From contig DASXSF010000137.1 in the NCBI GenBank assembly GCA_036506155.1, forward strand, positions 1-43,158: a stretch of DNA of 43,158 nt, written 5' to 3'. The position numbers and the translations under genes are program-made. This document shows positions 30,666-39,897 of this stretch, in pieces (within the stretch, counting starts at the first letter, position 1; every line of letters starts with the position of its first letter). Under the pieces are notes generated by a model. That model did not search any database and was not told where the DNA came from. It saw only the letters and a list, made by a program, of their open reading frames with translations. The DNA is from DASXRA01 sp036506155 (GTDB lineage Bacteria > Actinomycetota > Actinomycetes > Mycobacteriales > Jatrophihabitantaceae).

Positions 30666-32002
30666 GGGACCGCGGTCAGATCGACGCCGTCGGTGCCTGC
30701 GACGGCCGCGCTGACCAGATCACCGGGGCGCGCACCGGGAACCTCGGTGACGCCGTCGTCGGGACCCTGATGAGCGGCGCGGCCGACGCTCGCCTGCTCG
30801 ATCAGCACCTCCACCGTCTCGCCGATGCGCCCGGCCGCCCGCTGCGCTACGAGCTCGTCCACAAGTGTCGCGACATGCTCGACGCGAGCCGCCACCTCGT
30901 CCGGATCGAGCTTGCCGTCGAAGTCGGCCGCAGCCGTCCCCTCCTCGTCGGAGTAGCCGAATACCCCGATGGCGTCGAGGTCGGCGAGTGCGAGGAAGCG
31001 CTCGAGCTCGGCGACGTCGGCCTCGGTCTCGCCCGGAAAGCCGACGATCACGTTGCTGCGCGCGCCGAGGTCGGGGGCGAGCGCTCGCGCCCCGGCCAGC
31101 AACCCCAGGAACGCCTCAGTGGAGCCGAACCGCTTCATCCTGCGCAGCACGGGGGCACTGGCGTGTTGGAACGAGAGGTCGAAGTAGGCGGCCACCCCGG
31201 GCGTGGTCGCGATCACCTCGACGAGCGACGGTCGTAGCTCGGCCGGCTGCAGGTACGACACGCGTATCCGCTCGACACCGTCCAGGCGGGCGAGCTGCGG
31301 CAGCAGTGTCTCGAGCGCGCGTAGATCGCCGAAATCCTTGCCGTAGGACGTGGAGTTCTCGCTGACGAGCACGAGCTCGCGGGCTCCCGTCGCGGCCAGC
31401 CAGCGCGCCTCGGTGAGCACCTCGCTCGGCGGACGCGACACGAACGCGCCGCGAAACGACGGGATCGCACAGAACGAGCAGCGCCGGTCGCACCCGGACG
31501 CGAGCTTGACGTACGCGACCGGAGCATCGGAAAGACGGCGGCGGGCACTCGGCACCCAGGCGTGTCCCGGCACCGCAACGTCGGCAACGGCAGCCGGGCG
31601 GTGTGCGGGCGTCACCGGCAGCAAGGTGCGCCGATCGCGCGGGGTGTGCGGGCGGACCGCCCGACCGGCGACGACGTCGTCGAGCCGCGCGGCGATGTCC
31701 GCGTAGGAGTCGAAGCCCAGGACCGCGTCCGCCTCCGGCAGCGACTCGGCGAGCTCGGCACCGTACCTCTCGGCGAGGCAGCCCACCGCGACCACCTTCT
31801 TGCCCGTGTCCGCGGCACCCAGGACCGTGTCGATGGAGTCTTTCTTCGCCGAGTCGACGAAGCCGCACGTGTTGATCACGATCACGTCGGCCGCGTCGGC
31901 GTCGCCGAGCGCCCAGCCCGTGGCGTCCAGGCGGGCAGCCAGCTCCTCGGAGTCGACCTCGTTGCGCGCACACCCCAGGGTGATCAACGCGGCGGTGGGC
32001 AC
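30656..32002 (-). CDS. rimO: Ribosomal protein uS12 methylthiotransferase RimO
   Basis: A 448-residue radical SAM enzyme that methylthiolates an Asp of ribosomal protein S12. The N-terminal cluster ligands are in TLGCARN, NTCGFVDSAKKDS and VGCLAER. The radical SAM motif is CDRRCSFC, and AIPSFRG follows. A TRAM-like end (IGETVEVLIEQ to VSAAVAG) closes the protein. Start GTG 32000-32002 lies 6 bases after TACCCT (32009-32014), a leaderless signature; upstream in-frame residues lack homology. First gene of the rimO-pgsA-cinA-clgR run. Confidence 0.96.
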   Translation of the reverse strand: MPTAALITLGCARNEVDSEELAARLDATGWALGDADAADVIVINTCGFVDSAKKDSIDTVLGAADTGKKVVAVGCLAERYGAELAESLPEADAVLGFDSYADIAARLDDVVAGRAVRPHTPRDRRTLLPVTPAHRPAAVADVAVPGHAWVPSARRRLSDAPVAYVKLASGCDRRCSFCAIPSFRGAFVSRPPSEVLTEARWLAATGARELVLVSENSTSYGKDFGDLRALETLLPQLARLDGVERIRVSYLQPAELRPSLVEVIATTPGVAAYFDLSFQHASAPVLRRMKRFGSTEAFLGLLAGARALAPDLGARSNVIVGFPGETEADVAELERFLALADLDAIGVFGYSDEEGTAAADFDGKLDPDEVAARVEHVATLVDELVAQRAAGRIGETVEVLIEQASVGRAAHQGPDDGVTEVPGARPGDLVSAAVAGTDGVDLTAVPCR

Positions 32003-32105
32003 CTTCGCAGGGTACCCGCGCGCCGGTGCAGCGGATTGCCGCCGCCACCGCGTCCAGTCCAATGTGACCCGCACAGGAGCGCCGATCGACGCGCGGAGGG
32101 ATGCC

Positions 32106-32609
32106 GTGGACGCAGGCACCGTGACGCTGACGGGGTTCGCGCGCGAGCACTCGATCGGCCTTACCCGGTTCGCGTATGTGCTGACCGGTGATCGGCAGCT
32201 TGCCCAGGATCTGGTGCAGGACTGTTTGCTCGCCCTGTATCGCCGATTCGGCGAGACCCTGCCGCTAGGCGCACCACTGGCTTACGCCCGCAAGACGATC
32301 ACTAACGGATACGTGAGCAGGTTGCGCCGGCTGTCGAGTGCTGAGCTGATCACCGACATCGTGCCGGATCGACCGCTGCCGCCGGCCGACTCCACCGACC
32401 AGGATGCCGTGTGGCGGGTGCTCGCCACGCTCCCGCAGCGGCAACGCGCGGTGCTCGTCCTGCGCTACTACGTCGACCTGTCCGATGCCGAGATCGCGCA
32501 GACCATGGGCTGCCGGGAAGGGACGGTGCGCAGCTTGGCTGCACGTGCCTTCGCTGCGCTGCGCGAACATCCGGCGCTCGCCACGGACGCAGAGGAACAC
32601 CAGCCATGA
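32106..32609 (+). CDS. SigE-family ECF RNA polymerase sigma factor
   Basis: A 167-residue sigma factor with region 2 (LTRFAYVLTGDRQLAQDLVQDCLLALYRRF) and region 4 (LATLPQRQRAVLVLRYYVDLSDAEIAQTMGCREGTVRSLAARAFAALR), the layout of the actinobacterial SigE (SigE-like, ECF41/ECF50-type) family. Start GTG 32106 follows GGAGGG at 32095-32100 by 5 bases; longer in-frame reading is antisense to rimO. The next gene overlaps by 4 bases and encodes a membrane protein that may restrain it. Target promoters cannot be read here. Confidence 0.92.
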   Translation: MDAGTVTLTGFAREHSIGLTRFAYVLTGDRQLAQDLVQDCLLALYRRFGETLPLGAPLAYARKTITNGYVSRLRRLSSAELITDIVPDRPLPPADSTDQDAVWRVLATLPQRQRAVLVLRYYVDLSDAEIAQTMGCREGTVRSLAARAFAALREHPALATDAEEHQP

Positions 32610-33754
32610 ACCAGGAGCAACTCGAGGCCGAGGTGCGCAGGTCTCTCGCGCGACACGCCGCCACGATCGACGCCGGGCCGGGATGGCCGCCCGAGGAGGA
32701 GGTGCTCGCGCCGCACCGTGCCGGCCGAGGCGTTGTGTGGTGGCCGATCGCGGCCGCGGTCGTGGCCGTCCTCGCCGTCATCGGCGTTGTCCTCACGATC
32801 CGTCACGTCGCATCCGACCGGCACCGCCCGGCCACGCCGGTCACGGTTACGCGCACGGCGTGCACGACCGTGCTGCCTCAGCAGTGGCAACGTGCGATCG
32901 ACGCGGGAACGCTACCCAGCCAGATGATCTTGGGTGGTGCCCCTGACGGGGCGATCCTCGTGCGGCGCGGTGTGGGAACGACCCAGCAGACCGTGCTGAT
33001 AGCACCGGACGGGTCAACGCGGATGGTTGACGAGCGGCCGGAACTCGGCAGGGGCATCGTGGAGTTCTCGCTGATAGATCGCAAGTGGATAGTCCTGCCC
33101 ATCTCGTCCGCCGCGATCAACAGTCAATCGGTGGCCGAACTCGACGTCATCGACCGCGCCACACTGCACCTGGCCGAGCGCATTCCGCTCGGCGCCGGCA
33201 ACCACGTCGATGGCTGGGCCTTGTTCAGCGATCACCTGTACTGGACGGAATCGGGCCGCGTTGTCGACCACGACATCCCCACCCGGCAGACGCGGACCGT
33301 CGTGGCCGGCAGAGCGCACGGCCTGCTCGGCTCCCCCACCGGCGTCGCCTGGACCGACGCGCAGAACGTCACGCATCCGCTCGCCGGCTCGCGGCCGGAC
33401 CAGGTGCCCGGGCGGCCTGGCACCCATCGAGGCCTGGTCAGCGACGAAACGACGTATGCATGGCTTTCGGGCAGCGACATCGCGTGGTACAGCGCGGCCA
33501 CGAAGCAGACCGTTATCGTGTCCGGCGTTGCCGGCCGGAACGCCGGCGTGACGCTGCAGGGCGTCGCCGGCCCGTACATCCTCGTCAGCCTCGACACAGA
33601 TCCCTACGTCGGCCGGATCGTCGACTCCCGTACCGGGGCAGTGGTGCTGGTTGACCTGGTCCACCTCGTGCACTCAGGCAATGGTGTGTTCGCAGCCGAT
33701 TCGCTCCGCACGGCGATCCTGCACGTCGACCGGCTGCCCGGGCTGCACTGCTGA
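32606..33754 (+). CDS. Single-pass membrane protein coupled to the ECF sigma factor (putative anti-sigma or sensor)
   Basis: A 382-residue protein with a short acidic cytoplasmic part (residues 1-40), one membrane helix (VVWWPIAAAVVAVLAVIGVVLTI) and a large extracytoplasmic domain that has repeated beta-strand and Trp/Tyr motifs suggestive of a beta-propeller (LYWTESGRVVDH, VAWTDAQN, YAWLSGSDIAWYSA). The 40-residue cytoplasmic part is too short for a classical zinc anti-sigma domain, so the anti-sigma role rests only on position: ATG 32606 overlaps the sigma stop as ATGA. It may sense envelope conditions. Confidence 0.85.
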   Translation: MNQEQLEAEVRRSLARHAATIDAGPGWPPEEEVLAPHRAGRGVVWWPIAAAVVAVLAVIGVVLTIRHVASDRHRPATPVTVTRTACTTVLPQQWQRAIDAGTLPSQMILGGAPDGAILVRRGVGTTQQTVLIAPDGSTRMVDERPELGRGIVEFSLIDRKWIVLPISSAAINSQSVAELDVIDRATLHLAERIPLGAGNHVDGWALFSDHLYWTESGRVVDHDIPTRQTRTVVAGRAHGLLGSPTGVAWTDAQNVTHPLAGSRPDQVPGRPGTHRGLVSDETTYAWLSGSDIAWYSAATKQTVIVSGVAGRNAGVTLQGVAGPYILVSLDTDPYVGRIVDSRTGAVVLVDLVHLVHSGNGVFAADSLRTAILHVDRLPGLHC

Positions 33755-33772
33755 GCCACTAACGTCCACCGG

Positions 33773-34273
33773 GTGAGCCTCGTCGTGCGCCGTGCCCGCA
33801 CGCCGGATGTCCCGGCGATCAAGGCTCTTGTCGATATATACGCCGGCTCCGGGCGCAAGCTGCTGGCCAAGGAGCTGGTCACACTCTACGAGGACGTGCC
33901 CGACTTCCGCGTGGCCGAGCTCGACGGGACGGTGGTCGGCTGCGGTGCGCTGCACGTGCTGTGGGCCGACCTCGGCGAGGTGCGCACCCTGGCTGTACAC
34001 CCGGATCACCTCGGCAAGCGCATCGGTGAGCGGCTGCTGCAGGAGCTGATCGACGCGGCGCGGGAGCTGGGCTTATCCCGCCTGTTCGCGTTGACGTTCC
34101 ATACGGACTTCTTCGCGCGGCACGGTTTCGCCGAGATCGACGGCGCCCCGGTCGACGCCGACACCTACGACGCGCTGCGCCGCTCGTACGACGCGGGCAT
34201 CGCCGAGTTTCTGGGCCTCGAGTTCGTCAAACCCAACACGCTCGGCAACACCCGGATGATCCTGTATCTGTAG
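33773..34273 (+). CDS. argA: Amino-acid N-acetyltransferase (N-acetylglutamate synthase)
   Basis: A 166-residue GNAT enzyme that acetylates glutamate in the first step of arginine synthesis. It has the short actinobacterial form: no amino acid kinase domain. VRTLAVHPDHLGKRIGERLL is the acetyl-CoA binding motif A, and ALTFHTDFFARHGFAEID follows. Start GTG 33773 lies 7 bases after TAACGT (33760-33765), a leaderless signature. The argA/ftsK neighbourhood is the same as in Mycobacterium. It is divergent in role from the sigma unit and probably transcribed on its own. Confidence 0.9.
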   Translation: MSLVVRRARTPDVPAIKALVDIYAGSGRKLLAKELVTLYEDVPDFRVAELDGTVVGCGALHVLWADLGEVRTLAVHPDHLGKRIGERLLQELIDAARELGLSRLFALTFHTDFFARHGFAEIDGAPVDADTYDALRRSYDAGIAEFLGLEFVKPNTLGNTRMILYL

Positions 34274-34358
34274 GTAACGACACGCCACCATTCCCGCGCG
34301 CCTCATCGGTCACACCGGCCTCACCGGTTACGGTGCGCGCAGCGGAGGTGATCTCTAC

Positions 34359-34514
34359 ATGAGCGCAGTACAGCGGACGGGGGTAACCCGCGTCCTGCGC
34401 TGGCCGGGTGCGGCGGCAGAGCCCGGTTCGAAGCAGGTGGGCCGCCATCACCTCGGCGCGCGTGCCCGCCCTTCATGGCAGCGGATGTTCTACGTCCCAC
34501 GGCACCGACCGTAA
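34359..34514 (+). CDS. Possible small basic protein (51 aa)
   Basis: An ATG at 34359 is preceded by GGAGGTGATC (34344-34353), a near-perfect match to the 16S anti-Shine-Dalgarno; the frame runs 51 codons to TAA 34512. The predicted product is basic, with many Arg and several Trp/Tyr (VTRVLRWPGAAAEPG, SWQRMFYVPRHRP). No family is recognised. It sits in the argA-ftsK gap; the rest of the gap (34274-34343 and 34515-34561) holds nothing recognised. Confidence 0.35.
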   Translation: MSAVQRTGVTRVLRWPGAAAEPGSKQVGRHHLGARARPSWQRMFYVPRHRP

Positions 34515-34561
34515 GTCCACGAGAGCCGATCCGCGTCCACCACGACGCGGGTCGCGGCGTG

Positions 34562-36922
34562 TCAGGCCTCCTCGGCCTCGACCAGGTCGTCGGCGCTGCC
34601 GCCGTTGCGAAGCGCGTAGAGCAGCCCGCTGAGCTCGTCCGGCACCACCAGCACGTCACGGGCCTTGGAGCCCTCCGACGGGCCGACGATGCCCCGTGAC
34701 TCCATCAGATCCATCAGCCGCCCCGCCTTGGCGAAGCCCACGCGCAGCTTGCGCTGCAGCATGGACGTCGATCCGAATTGGGTCGAGACGACCAGCTCGA
34801 CGGCGGACAGGAACAGGTCGAGGTCGTCGCCGATGTCCTCGTCGATCTCCTTCTTCGCCGCCTGGGGAGCGGTGACATCGTCACGGTAGGCAGGCTGTAG
34901 CTGACCTTTGCAGTGCTCGACGATCTTGCGAATCTCCGGGTCGGTGACGTACGCGCCCTGGATGCGCGCCGGCTTGGACGCGCCCATCGGTAGGAACAGC
35001 CCGTCGCCCTTTCCCAGCAGCCGTTCGGCGCCGGGCTGGTCGAGGATCACCCGCGAGTCGGTGACCGACGCCGTCTTGAACGCCAGCCGGGACGGCATGT
35101 TCGCCTTGATCAATCCGGTGACCACATCTACGGACGGACGCTGCGTGGCGATGATCAGGTGAATGCCGGCGGCCCGGGCCAGCTGCGTGATACGCACGAC
35201 GGCGTCCTCGACGTCGCGTGGTGCGATCATCATCAGGTCCGCCAGTTCGTCGACGATCACGAGCAGATACGGGTACGTCGTGTACACGCGTTCAGAACCC
35301 GGTGGCGCTACCAGCTCGCCGGATGCCACCTTGCGGTTGAAATCGTCGATGTGCCGTACCCCCGAGGCCTCCATGTCCTCATAGCGCAGGTCCATCTCGC
35401 GCACCACCCAAGTGAGCGCATCGGCGGCCTTCTTGGGGTTCGTGATCACCGGCGTGACGAGGTGGGCAATGCCCTGGTAGGCGGCGAACTCGACCCGCTT
35501 CGGGTCGATGAGCACCATCCGGACCTGCTCCGGTGTCGCCCGGGTGAGCACCGACAGGATCAGCGAGTTGATGCAGCTGGACTTGCCGGCCCCGGTGGCG
35601 CCGGCGACCAGCAGGTGCGGCATCTTCGTCAGGGTGGCCACGACGAAGCCGCCTTCGACGTCCTTGCCGAGCGCGACGAGCAGCGGATGGTGATCGCGCT
35701 GCGCGACAGGCGAGCGCAGCGCATCGCCGAGCATGACGATCTCGGGGTCGGCGTTCGGGATTTCGACCCCGACCGCGCTCTTTCCCGGGATGGGGCTGAT
35801 GATCCGCACGTCCGGGCTCTTGACCGCATACGCGATGTTGCGAGTGAGCTGGATGATGCGCTCGACCTTGACGCCAGGCCCGAGTTCGATCTCGTAGCGA
35901 GTGACGGTCGGCCCGCGCCTGAAGCCCGCGACCGCGCAGTCGACGCCGAACTCCTCGAACACTTGCTGGAGCGCCGCGATCACCTCGTCGTTCGCCTTCG
36001 TGTGCGCGACGTGGCGGCTGCCGGAGCTGAGGTCCTTCAGCGATGGCAGCGTGTAGGCACCGCCGCTGCTCAGTTCGAGTTGGACGGGCGCGCTTACCGG
36101 CGGCGGTTCGTCCTCGGGCTGCTGCCTGGGCTTGGCGATACGGGGCTTGCGCGGCCGGGCCGGCACCTCGGGCGAGGGCTGCTCGTCCAGGTCCGGCAGC
36201 ACGGACGTGGCGGCGTCGGCCACGACGTCACCGCGGTTCGCCGGCGCGTCCGCCGGTCTACGTCCGAACAGCGCGCGGACGTGCTGTGCCAACTGGCTGA
36301 TCGGCGTTGCGGTCACCACGAGGACGCCGAATGCGCCGAGTACGAAAAGCAGCGGCACCGCGATCACCGCGGACAGCCCGTGCCGCAGCGGCGCCGCCAC
36401 ACCCGCCCCGATCAGCCCACCGGCGTGCGAGCGGCCGTGAGCGCTTGTCGGAGAGTCCGCCCACAGGTCGAGCAAGCCCAGCAGCGCCAGACCGAGCGCG
36501 AGCGATCCGACGAGAACCCGGCCGCGGCTTTCCGGCTGCGGGGCCTGGCGCAACATGTGCACGCCGATGCCCACGAGCAAGATCGGCAGCACGACGGCCG
36601 CGTTGCCGATCAGGATCCGGAACAGCGCGGTAATGGCTCGTCCGCCCGGGCCCGCCCCGTGTGCCCAGGCGGCGATCGCGGCGATGGCGCCGAGGACGAT
36701 CACGCCGAGCGCCGCGCCGTCGCGCCGATGCTCGGGGTCGAGGTCGCGGGCCGTCGCCGCATTGCGCCCCACCGCTCGGGCCAGCCCGCCGACCATCACG
36801 GCAAGCGCCCACCACAGTGCGGCGATGCCGCGTCCGAGCGCGGGGAACAGCCCCGGGCGATGGGACCGGGAGCGGCCCCCCGGCGTCCGCCTCGTCCCTG
36901 CGCGGGTCTTCGTTGCGGCCAC
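34562..36922 (-). CDS. ftsK: DNA translocase FtsK
   Basis: A 786-residue septal DNA motor that clears chromosomal DNA from the closing division site. Four or so membrane helices (about residues 35-225) are followed by a variable linker (VARPRKPRIAKPR), the alpha/beta motor with Walker A GATGAGKSS and Walker B VDELADLMM, and a C-terminal gamma DNA-binding domain (ELVVSTQFGSTSMLQRKLRVGFAKAGRLMD). Start GTG 36920-36922 follows AGGAG by about 5 bases; a TTG 7 codons upstream is possible but lacks a site. dapA follows upstream in the same direction. Confidence 0.96.
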   Translation of the reverse strand: MAATKTRAGTRRTPGGRSRSHRPGLFPALGRGIAALWWALAVMVGGLARAVGRNAATARDLDPEHRRDGAALGVIVLGAIAAIAAWAHGAGPGGRAITALFRILIGNAAVVLPILLVGIGVHMLRQAPQPESRGRVLVGSLALGLALLGLLDLWADSPTSAHGRSHAGGLIGAGVAAPLRHGLSAVIAVPLLFVLGAFGVLVVTATPISQLAQHVRALFGRRPADAPANRGDVVADAATSVLPDLDEQPSPEVPARPRKPRIAKPRQQPEDEPPPVSAPVQLELSSGGAYTLPSLKDLSSGSRHVAHTKANDEVIAALQQVFEEFGVDCAVAGFRRGPTVTRYEIELGPGVKVERIIQLTRNIAYAVKSPDVRIISPIPGKSAVGVEIPNADPEIVMLGDALRSPVAQRDHHPLLVALGKDVEGGFVVATLTKMPHLLVAGATGAGKSSCINSLILSVLTRATPEQVRMVLIDPKRVEFAAYQGIAHLVTPVITNPKKAADALTWVVREMDLRYEDMEASGVRHIDDFNRKVASGELVAPPGSERVYTTYPYLLVIVDELADLMMIAPRDVEDAVVRITQLARAAGIHLIIATQRPSVDVVTGLIKANMPSRLAFKTASVTDSRVILDQPGAERLLGKGDGLFLPMGASKPARIQGAYVTDPEIRKIVEHCKGQLQPAYRDDVTAPQAAKKEIDEDIGDDLDLFLSAVELVVSTQFGSTSMLQRKLRVGFAKAGRLMDLMESRGIVGPSEGSKARDVLVVPDELSGLLYALRNGGSADDLVEAEEA

Positions 36923-37064
36923 GGCACTCCTGCTCTTCCGCAAGCGCTCATCGTTGCGACGAGTTGCGCCTCTCGGTCCTGACGCGACCGTGCGGTTGCT
37001 CGCTCGTCGCTAGGACCCTAACGCTGCGGTCGACGGTTACCCGGCAGGAAACGCGGACACCGAG

Positions 37065-37958
37065 TCAGAGTCCGGCCGCGGCCAGGTCATCGCGCAGCTG
37101 GGCGATCTCGCTCTCGGTCGCATCCACTAAGGGCGGCCGGACCGGGCCGACCGGCCGGCCGCGTAGCGCCAGCCCGGCCTTGACAAGGATGCTGCCCTGG
37201 GTACGGAAGATGCCCGTGTAGATCGGCAGCAGTTGGCGGTGCCACCGCAGCGCCTCAGCGACGTCACCGCGCTCGTACGCCTCGATCATCGCCAGCGTGC
37301 CCGGACCACTGAAGTGCGTCGACGTCCCCACGACACCTACCGCTCCCACCGACAGCAGCGGCAGGGTCTCCGCGTCATTGCCGGAGTAGTAGGCGAGCTC
37401 GGTCTTTGCGAGCACCTCCGCGCTGGCGGCGAGGGCGCCCTTGGCGTCCTTCACGCCGACGATGCGCGGGTGCTCGGCGAGGCGCAGGATCGTGTCGGTT
37501 GCGATCGCCTGGCCGGTACGGGCCGGGACGTCGTACAGCAAGACGGGCAACTCGGTGGCGTCGGCAATGGCCCGGAAGTGTGCGAGCAGACCGGCCTGCG
37601 GCGGCTTGGAGTAGTACGGAGTCACGACGAGCAGACCGTGCGCGCCTGACTTTGCAGCTTGCTCCCCAAGGTGGATCGTGTGCGCGGTGTCGAATGTGCC
37701 GACACCGGCTACGACACGAGCGCGATCGCTCACGGCGTCTGCGACGGCGCGCACCAGGTCGCCCTTCTCGGCGTCGGTGGTCGTCGGTGCCTCGCCACCC
37801 GTCCCATTGATCACCAGTGCATCGTTGCGTTGCTCATCGACGAGGTACGCGGCAAGCTCCACGGCCTTGTCGAGGTCGAGGTCACCGCTCGCGCGGAATG
37901 GGGTGACCATGGCGGTGATCAGCCGCCCGAAGGGGTGGCGGGCATCGATGCTCGGCAT
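37065..37958 (-). CDS. dapA: 4-hydroxy-tetrahydrodipicolinate synthase
   Basis: A 297-residue TIM-barrel enzyme condensing pyruvate and aspartate semialdehyde in the diaminopimelate/lysine pathway. The Schiff-base Lys170 is in IVGVKDAKG, and the catalytic Tyr142 is in LYDVPARTG; the GTGGEAPTT substrate loop is present. ATG 37956-37958 lies 6 bases after TAGCGT (37965-37970), a leaderless signature. In many actinobacteria an rnj gene follows dapA; here ftsK follows directly. The 142-base gap to ftsK holds nothing recognised. Confidence 0.96.
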   Translation of the reverse strand: MPSIDARHPFGRLITAMVTPFRASGDLDLDKAVELAAYLVDEQRNDALVINGTGGEAPTTTDAEKGDLVRAVADAVSDRARVVAGVGTFDTAHTIHLGEQAAKSGAHGLLVVTPYYSKPPQAGLLAHFRAIADATELPVLLYDVPARTGQAIATDTILRLAEHPRIVGVKDAKGALAASAEVLAKTELAYYSGNDAETLPLLSVGAVGVVGTSTHFSGPGTLAMIEAYERGDVAEALRWHRQLLPIYTGIFRTQGSILVKAGLALRGRPVGPVRPPLVDATESEIAQLRDDLAAAGL

Positions 37959-38049
37959 GTGACCACGCTACCGCCGCCGATGTGTCCACAGCACCATTCC
38001 GCATCGACGCGCTGACACGGGAGAAGGCACAAACGCCGGCCCTCAGATG

Positions 38050-38913
38050 TCACGCCTGTCGCAGGGCTGACAGCTGCGCGAGCCAGCTGCGCGGCCCCGG
38101 ATGCTGAACGCGCACGGCGGCCACTTCGGCGGCGAAGCGCAAGCATTCAGGCCAGCTCCCTTTCCCCGCAAGGGCGAATGCGGCAGCGCCGTGGAACGCA
38201 TCACCGGCGCCGAGCGTGTCGCGGGCCGGCACCTTCGGAACGGCGATGACGCCCGAGCTGTCGCCGGTCGACCACTCGATCGGCTCGGCGCCGTGGGTGA
38301 CCGCCACCCATCGCACTCCGAGAGCATGGACCGCCTCCACAGTGGACACGGCGGCGAACTCCGCGGAGCAGATCGCCGCAGCCGCGAGCGGGAGCAGCTC
38401 GGCGAGCACCGGCTTCCAGCTGCCGGCGTCGAGCAGCACCGGTACGTCCGCCGCGCGGGCCGCACGCGCTGCGGCGAACGCCAACTGCGGATGATGCCCG
38501 TCGACCAGCACGACGTGGGCGGCGGCAACAAGTTCGGTGATCTCGGCTGGTGGGATCGCCTGCAGGAACGCCGCGTTCACCGACGAGACGCTGCGCTCAC
38601 CTGTGCCTGCCACCACGCGAACGGCCGACACCGCCGGCGGATCCGTGGCGTCGGGTGTGGCATCGACCACGCGTACGGCCTGAGACGCGAGCTCGGCGGC
38701 TGCGAACCGGGCCAACGGATGAGCGCCGAGCGCCGTGACGAGCACGGCGTCCCCGCCGAGCGCCGTGAACGTGACGGCCGCGTTCGCGGCGGGGCCCCCG
38801 GCGGCGGTGTCCTGGCGCAGCGCGACGGTCTTCTGGTCCGCGCCGAGCGGCCGCTCGAGCGTGTGGACGAGGTCCACGGTGGCGAGCCCGGCGAAGAGCC
38901 CGCGTCGGGTCAT
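38050..38913 (-). CDS. PfkB/ribokinase family carbohydrate kinase
   Basis: A 287-residue kinase with the PfkB fold. The N-terminus is GLFAGLATVDLVHTLERP, the first signature is GGPAANAAVTFTALGG, and the second is DTLGAGDAFHGAAAF with the catalytic Asp. Substrate could be a sugar, nucleoside or similar; not determinable here. Start ATG 38911-38913 is chosen by homology, and it lies 5 bases from the upstream oxidoreductase stop, so the two are cotranscribed. Confidence 0.9.
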   Translation of the reverse strand: MTRRGLFAGLATVDLVHTLERPLGADQKTVALRQDTAAGGPAANAAVTFTALGGDAVLVTALGAHPLARFAAAELASQAVRVVDATPDATDPPAVSAVRVVAGTGERSVSSVNAAFLQAIPPAEITELVAAAHVVLVDGHHPQLAFAAARAARAADVPVLLDAGSWKPVLAELLPLAAAAICSAEFAAVSTVEAVHALGVRWVAVTHGAEPIEWSTGDSSGVIAVPKVPARDTLGAGDAFHGAAAFALAGKGSWPECLRFAAEVAAVRVQHPGPRSWLAQLSALRQA

Positions 38914-38918
38914 GCCGT

Positions 38919-39890
38919 TCAGCGAACCAGGACGACCTTGCCCGTCGTCGCGCGGCCCTCCAGGGCTTCGTGCGCCGCGCTCGCTCGCGCAAGCCCGAAC
39001 GCTTCGGTGCGCACCTGCCAGGCGCCGCGAGCCGCCTTGTCCAGCGCGACGGACTCCAGCCGGCGCAGTCCGTCCGGACGCTGCGGAATCCGTAGCGGCA
39101 CATCGGTGACGCCGCGCGCGACGAATTCCTCGGCATCGATGTGGGCGGGCGCCCCGGAGGACCACCCGAAACGTGCCAGCCTCCCGCCGCTGCCGAGCAG
39201 TTCGAACACGGCACGTCCGACCGGGCCGCCGACCCCGTCAAATGCCACAGTCGCGGTGCGGTCGCCCAGCGCGGCGCGGACCGCGGCCGCCCAGTCGGGA
39301 TCCTGATAGTCGACCGCGATGCCGGCGCCGAGTGAGCGTGCCTGCGCGACCTTGCGCGCATTGCCGGCCAGTGCCACCACGGTCGCGCCGAGCGCAGTCG
39401 CCTCCTGTACGAACAGGCTGCCCAGGCCGCCCGCGGCCGCGGTCACGATCACGACGTCGTCGGCGGTGAGCGCCGCACGATGGAGCACGCCGACCGCGGT
39501 GCGCCCGGTGCCGATCATCGCGACTGCCATCTCCGCAGGCATCCCGTCCGGGATGGTGTGCAGCCTGTCTGCCGACGCGAGCGCGAACTCCGCGTAGCCG
39601 CCGCTCGCCTGTCCGAGATGCACGACCACCCGGCGTCCGAGCCAGTCCGGCTCGACGCCGGCGCCTACAGCATCGACAGCGCCGGCCACCTCGCGCCCAG
39701 GCGTCATCGGCAGCGCCGGCAATGCGAACGGCCCGCCTGTCGCGCCGCGGCGGATCATCGTGTCGATCAGGTGTACGCCGGCCGCTCGAACGTCGACGCG
39801 GACCTGCCCGTCCCCGGGCGCCGGGTCCGGCATCCGCTCATAGCGCAGCGCCGTGGGCGCGCCGAATTCGTACTGTCGTATCGCGTACAC
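38919..39890 (-). CDS. Zinc-independent quinone oxidoreductase (NADPH:quinone reductase family)
   Basis: A 323-residue medium-chain dehydrogenase/reductase. It starts YAIRQYEFGAPTALRYE, with the GroES-like domain (VDVRAAGVHLIDTMIRRG), then the Rossmann fold (VIVTAAAGGLGSLFVQEA). Structural zinc cysteines of alcohol dehydrogenases are absent, which fits the quinone reductase branch. Start GTG 39888-39890 lies 7 bases after TAACGT and has a TTGACC -35, so the longer TTG start overlapping thyX is unlikely. Forms a unit with the PfkB kinase gene. Confidence 0.88.
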   Translation of the reverse strand: MYAIRQYEFGAPTALRYERMPDPAPGDGQVRVDVRAAGVHLIDTMIRRGATGGPFALPALPMTPGREVAGAVDAVGAGVEPDWLGRRVVVHLGQASGGYAEFALASADRLHTIPDGMPAEMAVAMIGTGRTAVGVLHRAALTADDVVIVTAAAGGLGSLFVQEATALGATVVALAGNARKVAQARSLGAGIAVDYQDPDWAAAVRAALGDRTATVAFDGVGGPVGRAVFELLGSGGRLARFGWSSGAPAHIDAEEFVARGVTDVPLRIPQRPDGLRRLESVALDKAARGAWQVRTEAFGLARASAAHEALEGRATTGKVVLVR

Positions 39891-39897
39891 GTCAGGG

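Noticed and set aside
34420..34440. GGTTCGAA resembling a tRNA T loop
   Set aside because: Flanking bases do not pair as a T stem and no anticodon or acceptor stem could be built on either strand.
35159..36982. 607-codon plus-strand frame opposite ftsK
   Set aside because: Antisense shadow of ftsK; rich in Arg/Asp/His with no domain.
36941..37016. GCGCTCATCG resembling the end of the dispersed repeat
   Set aside because: Only about 10 bases match; the remainder does not align with copies A and B.
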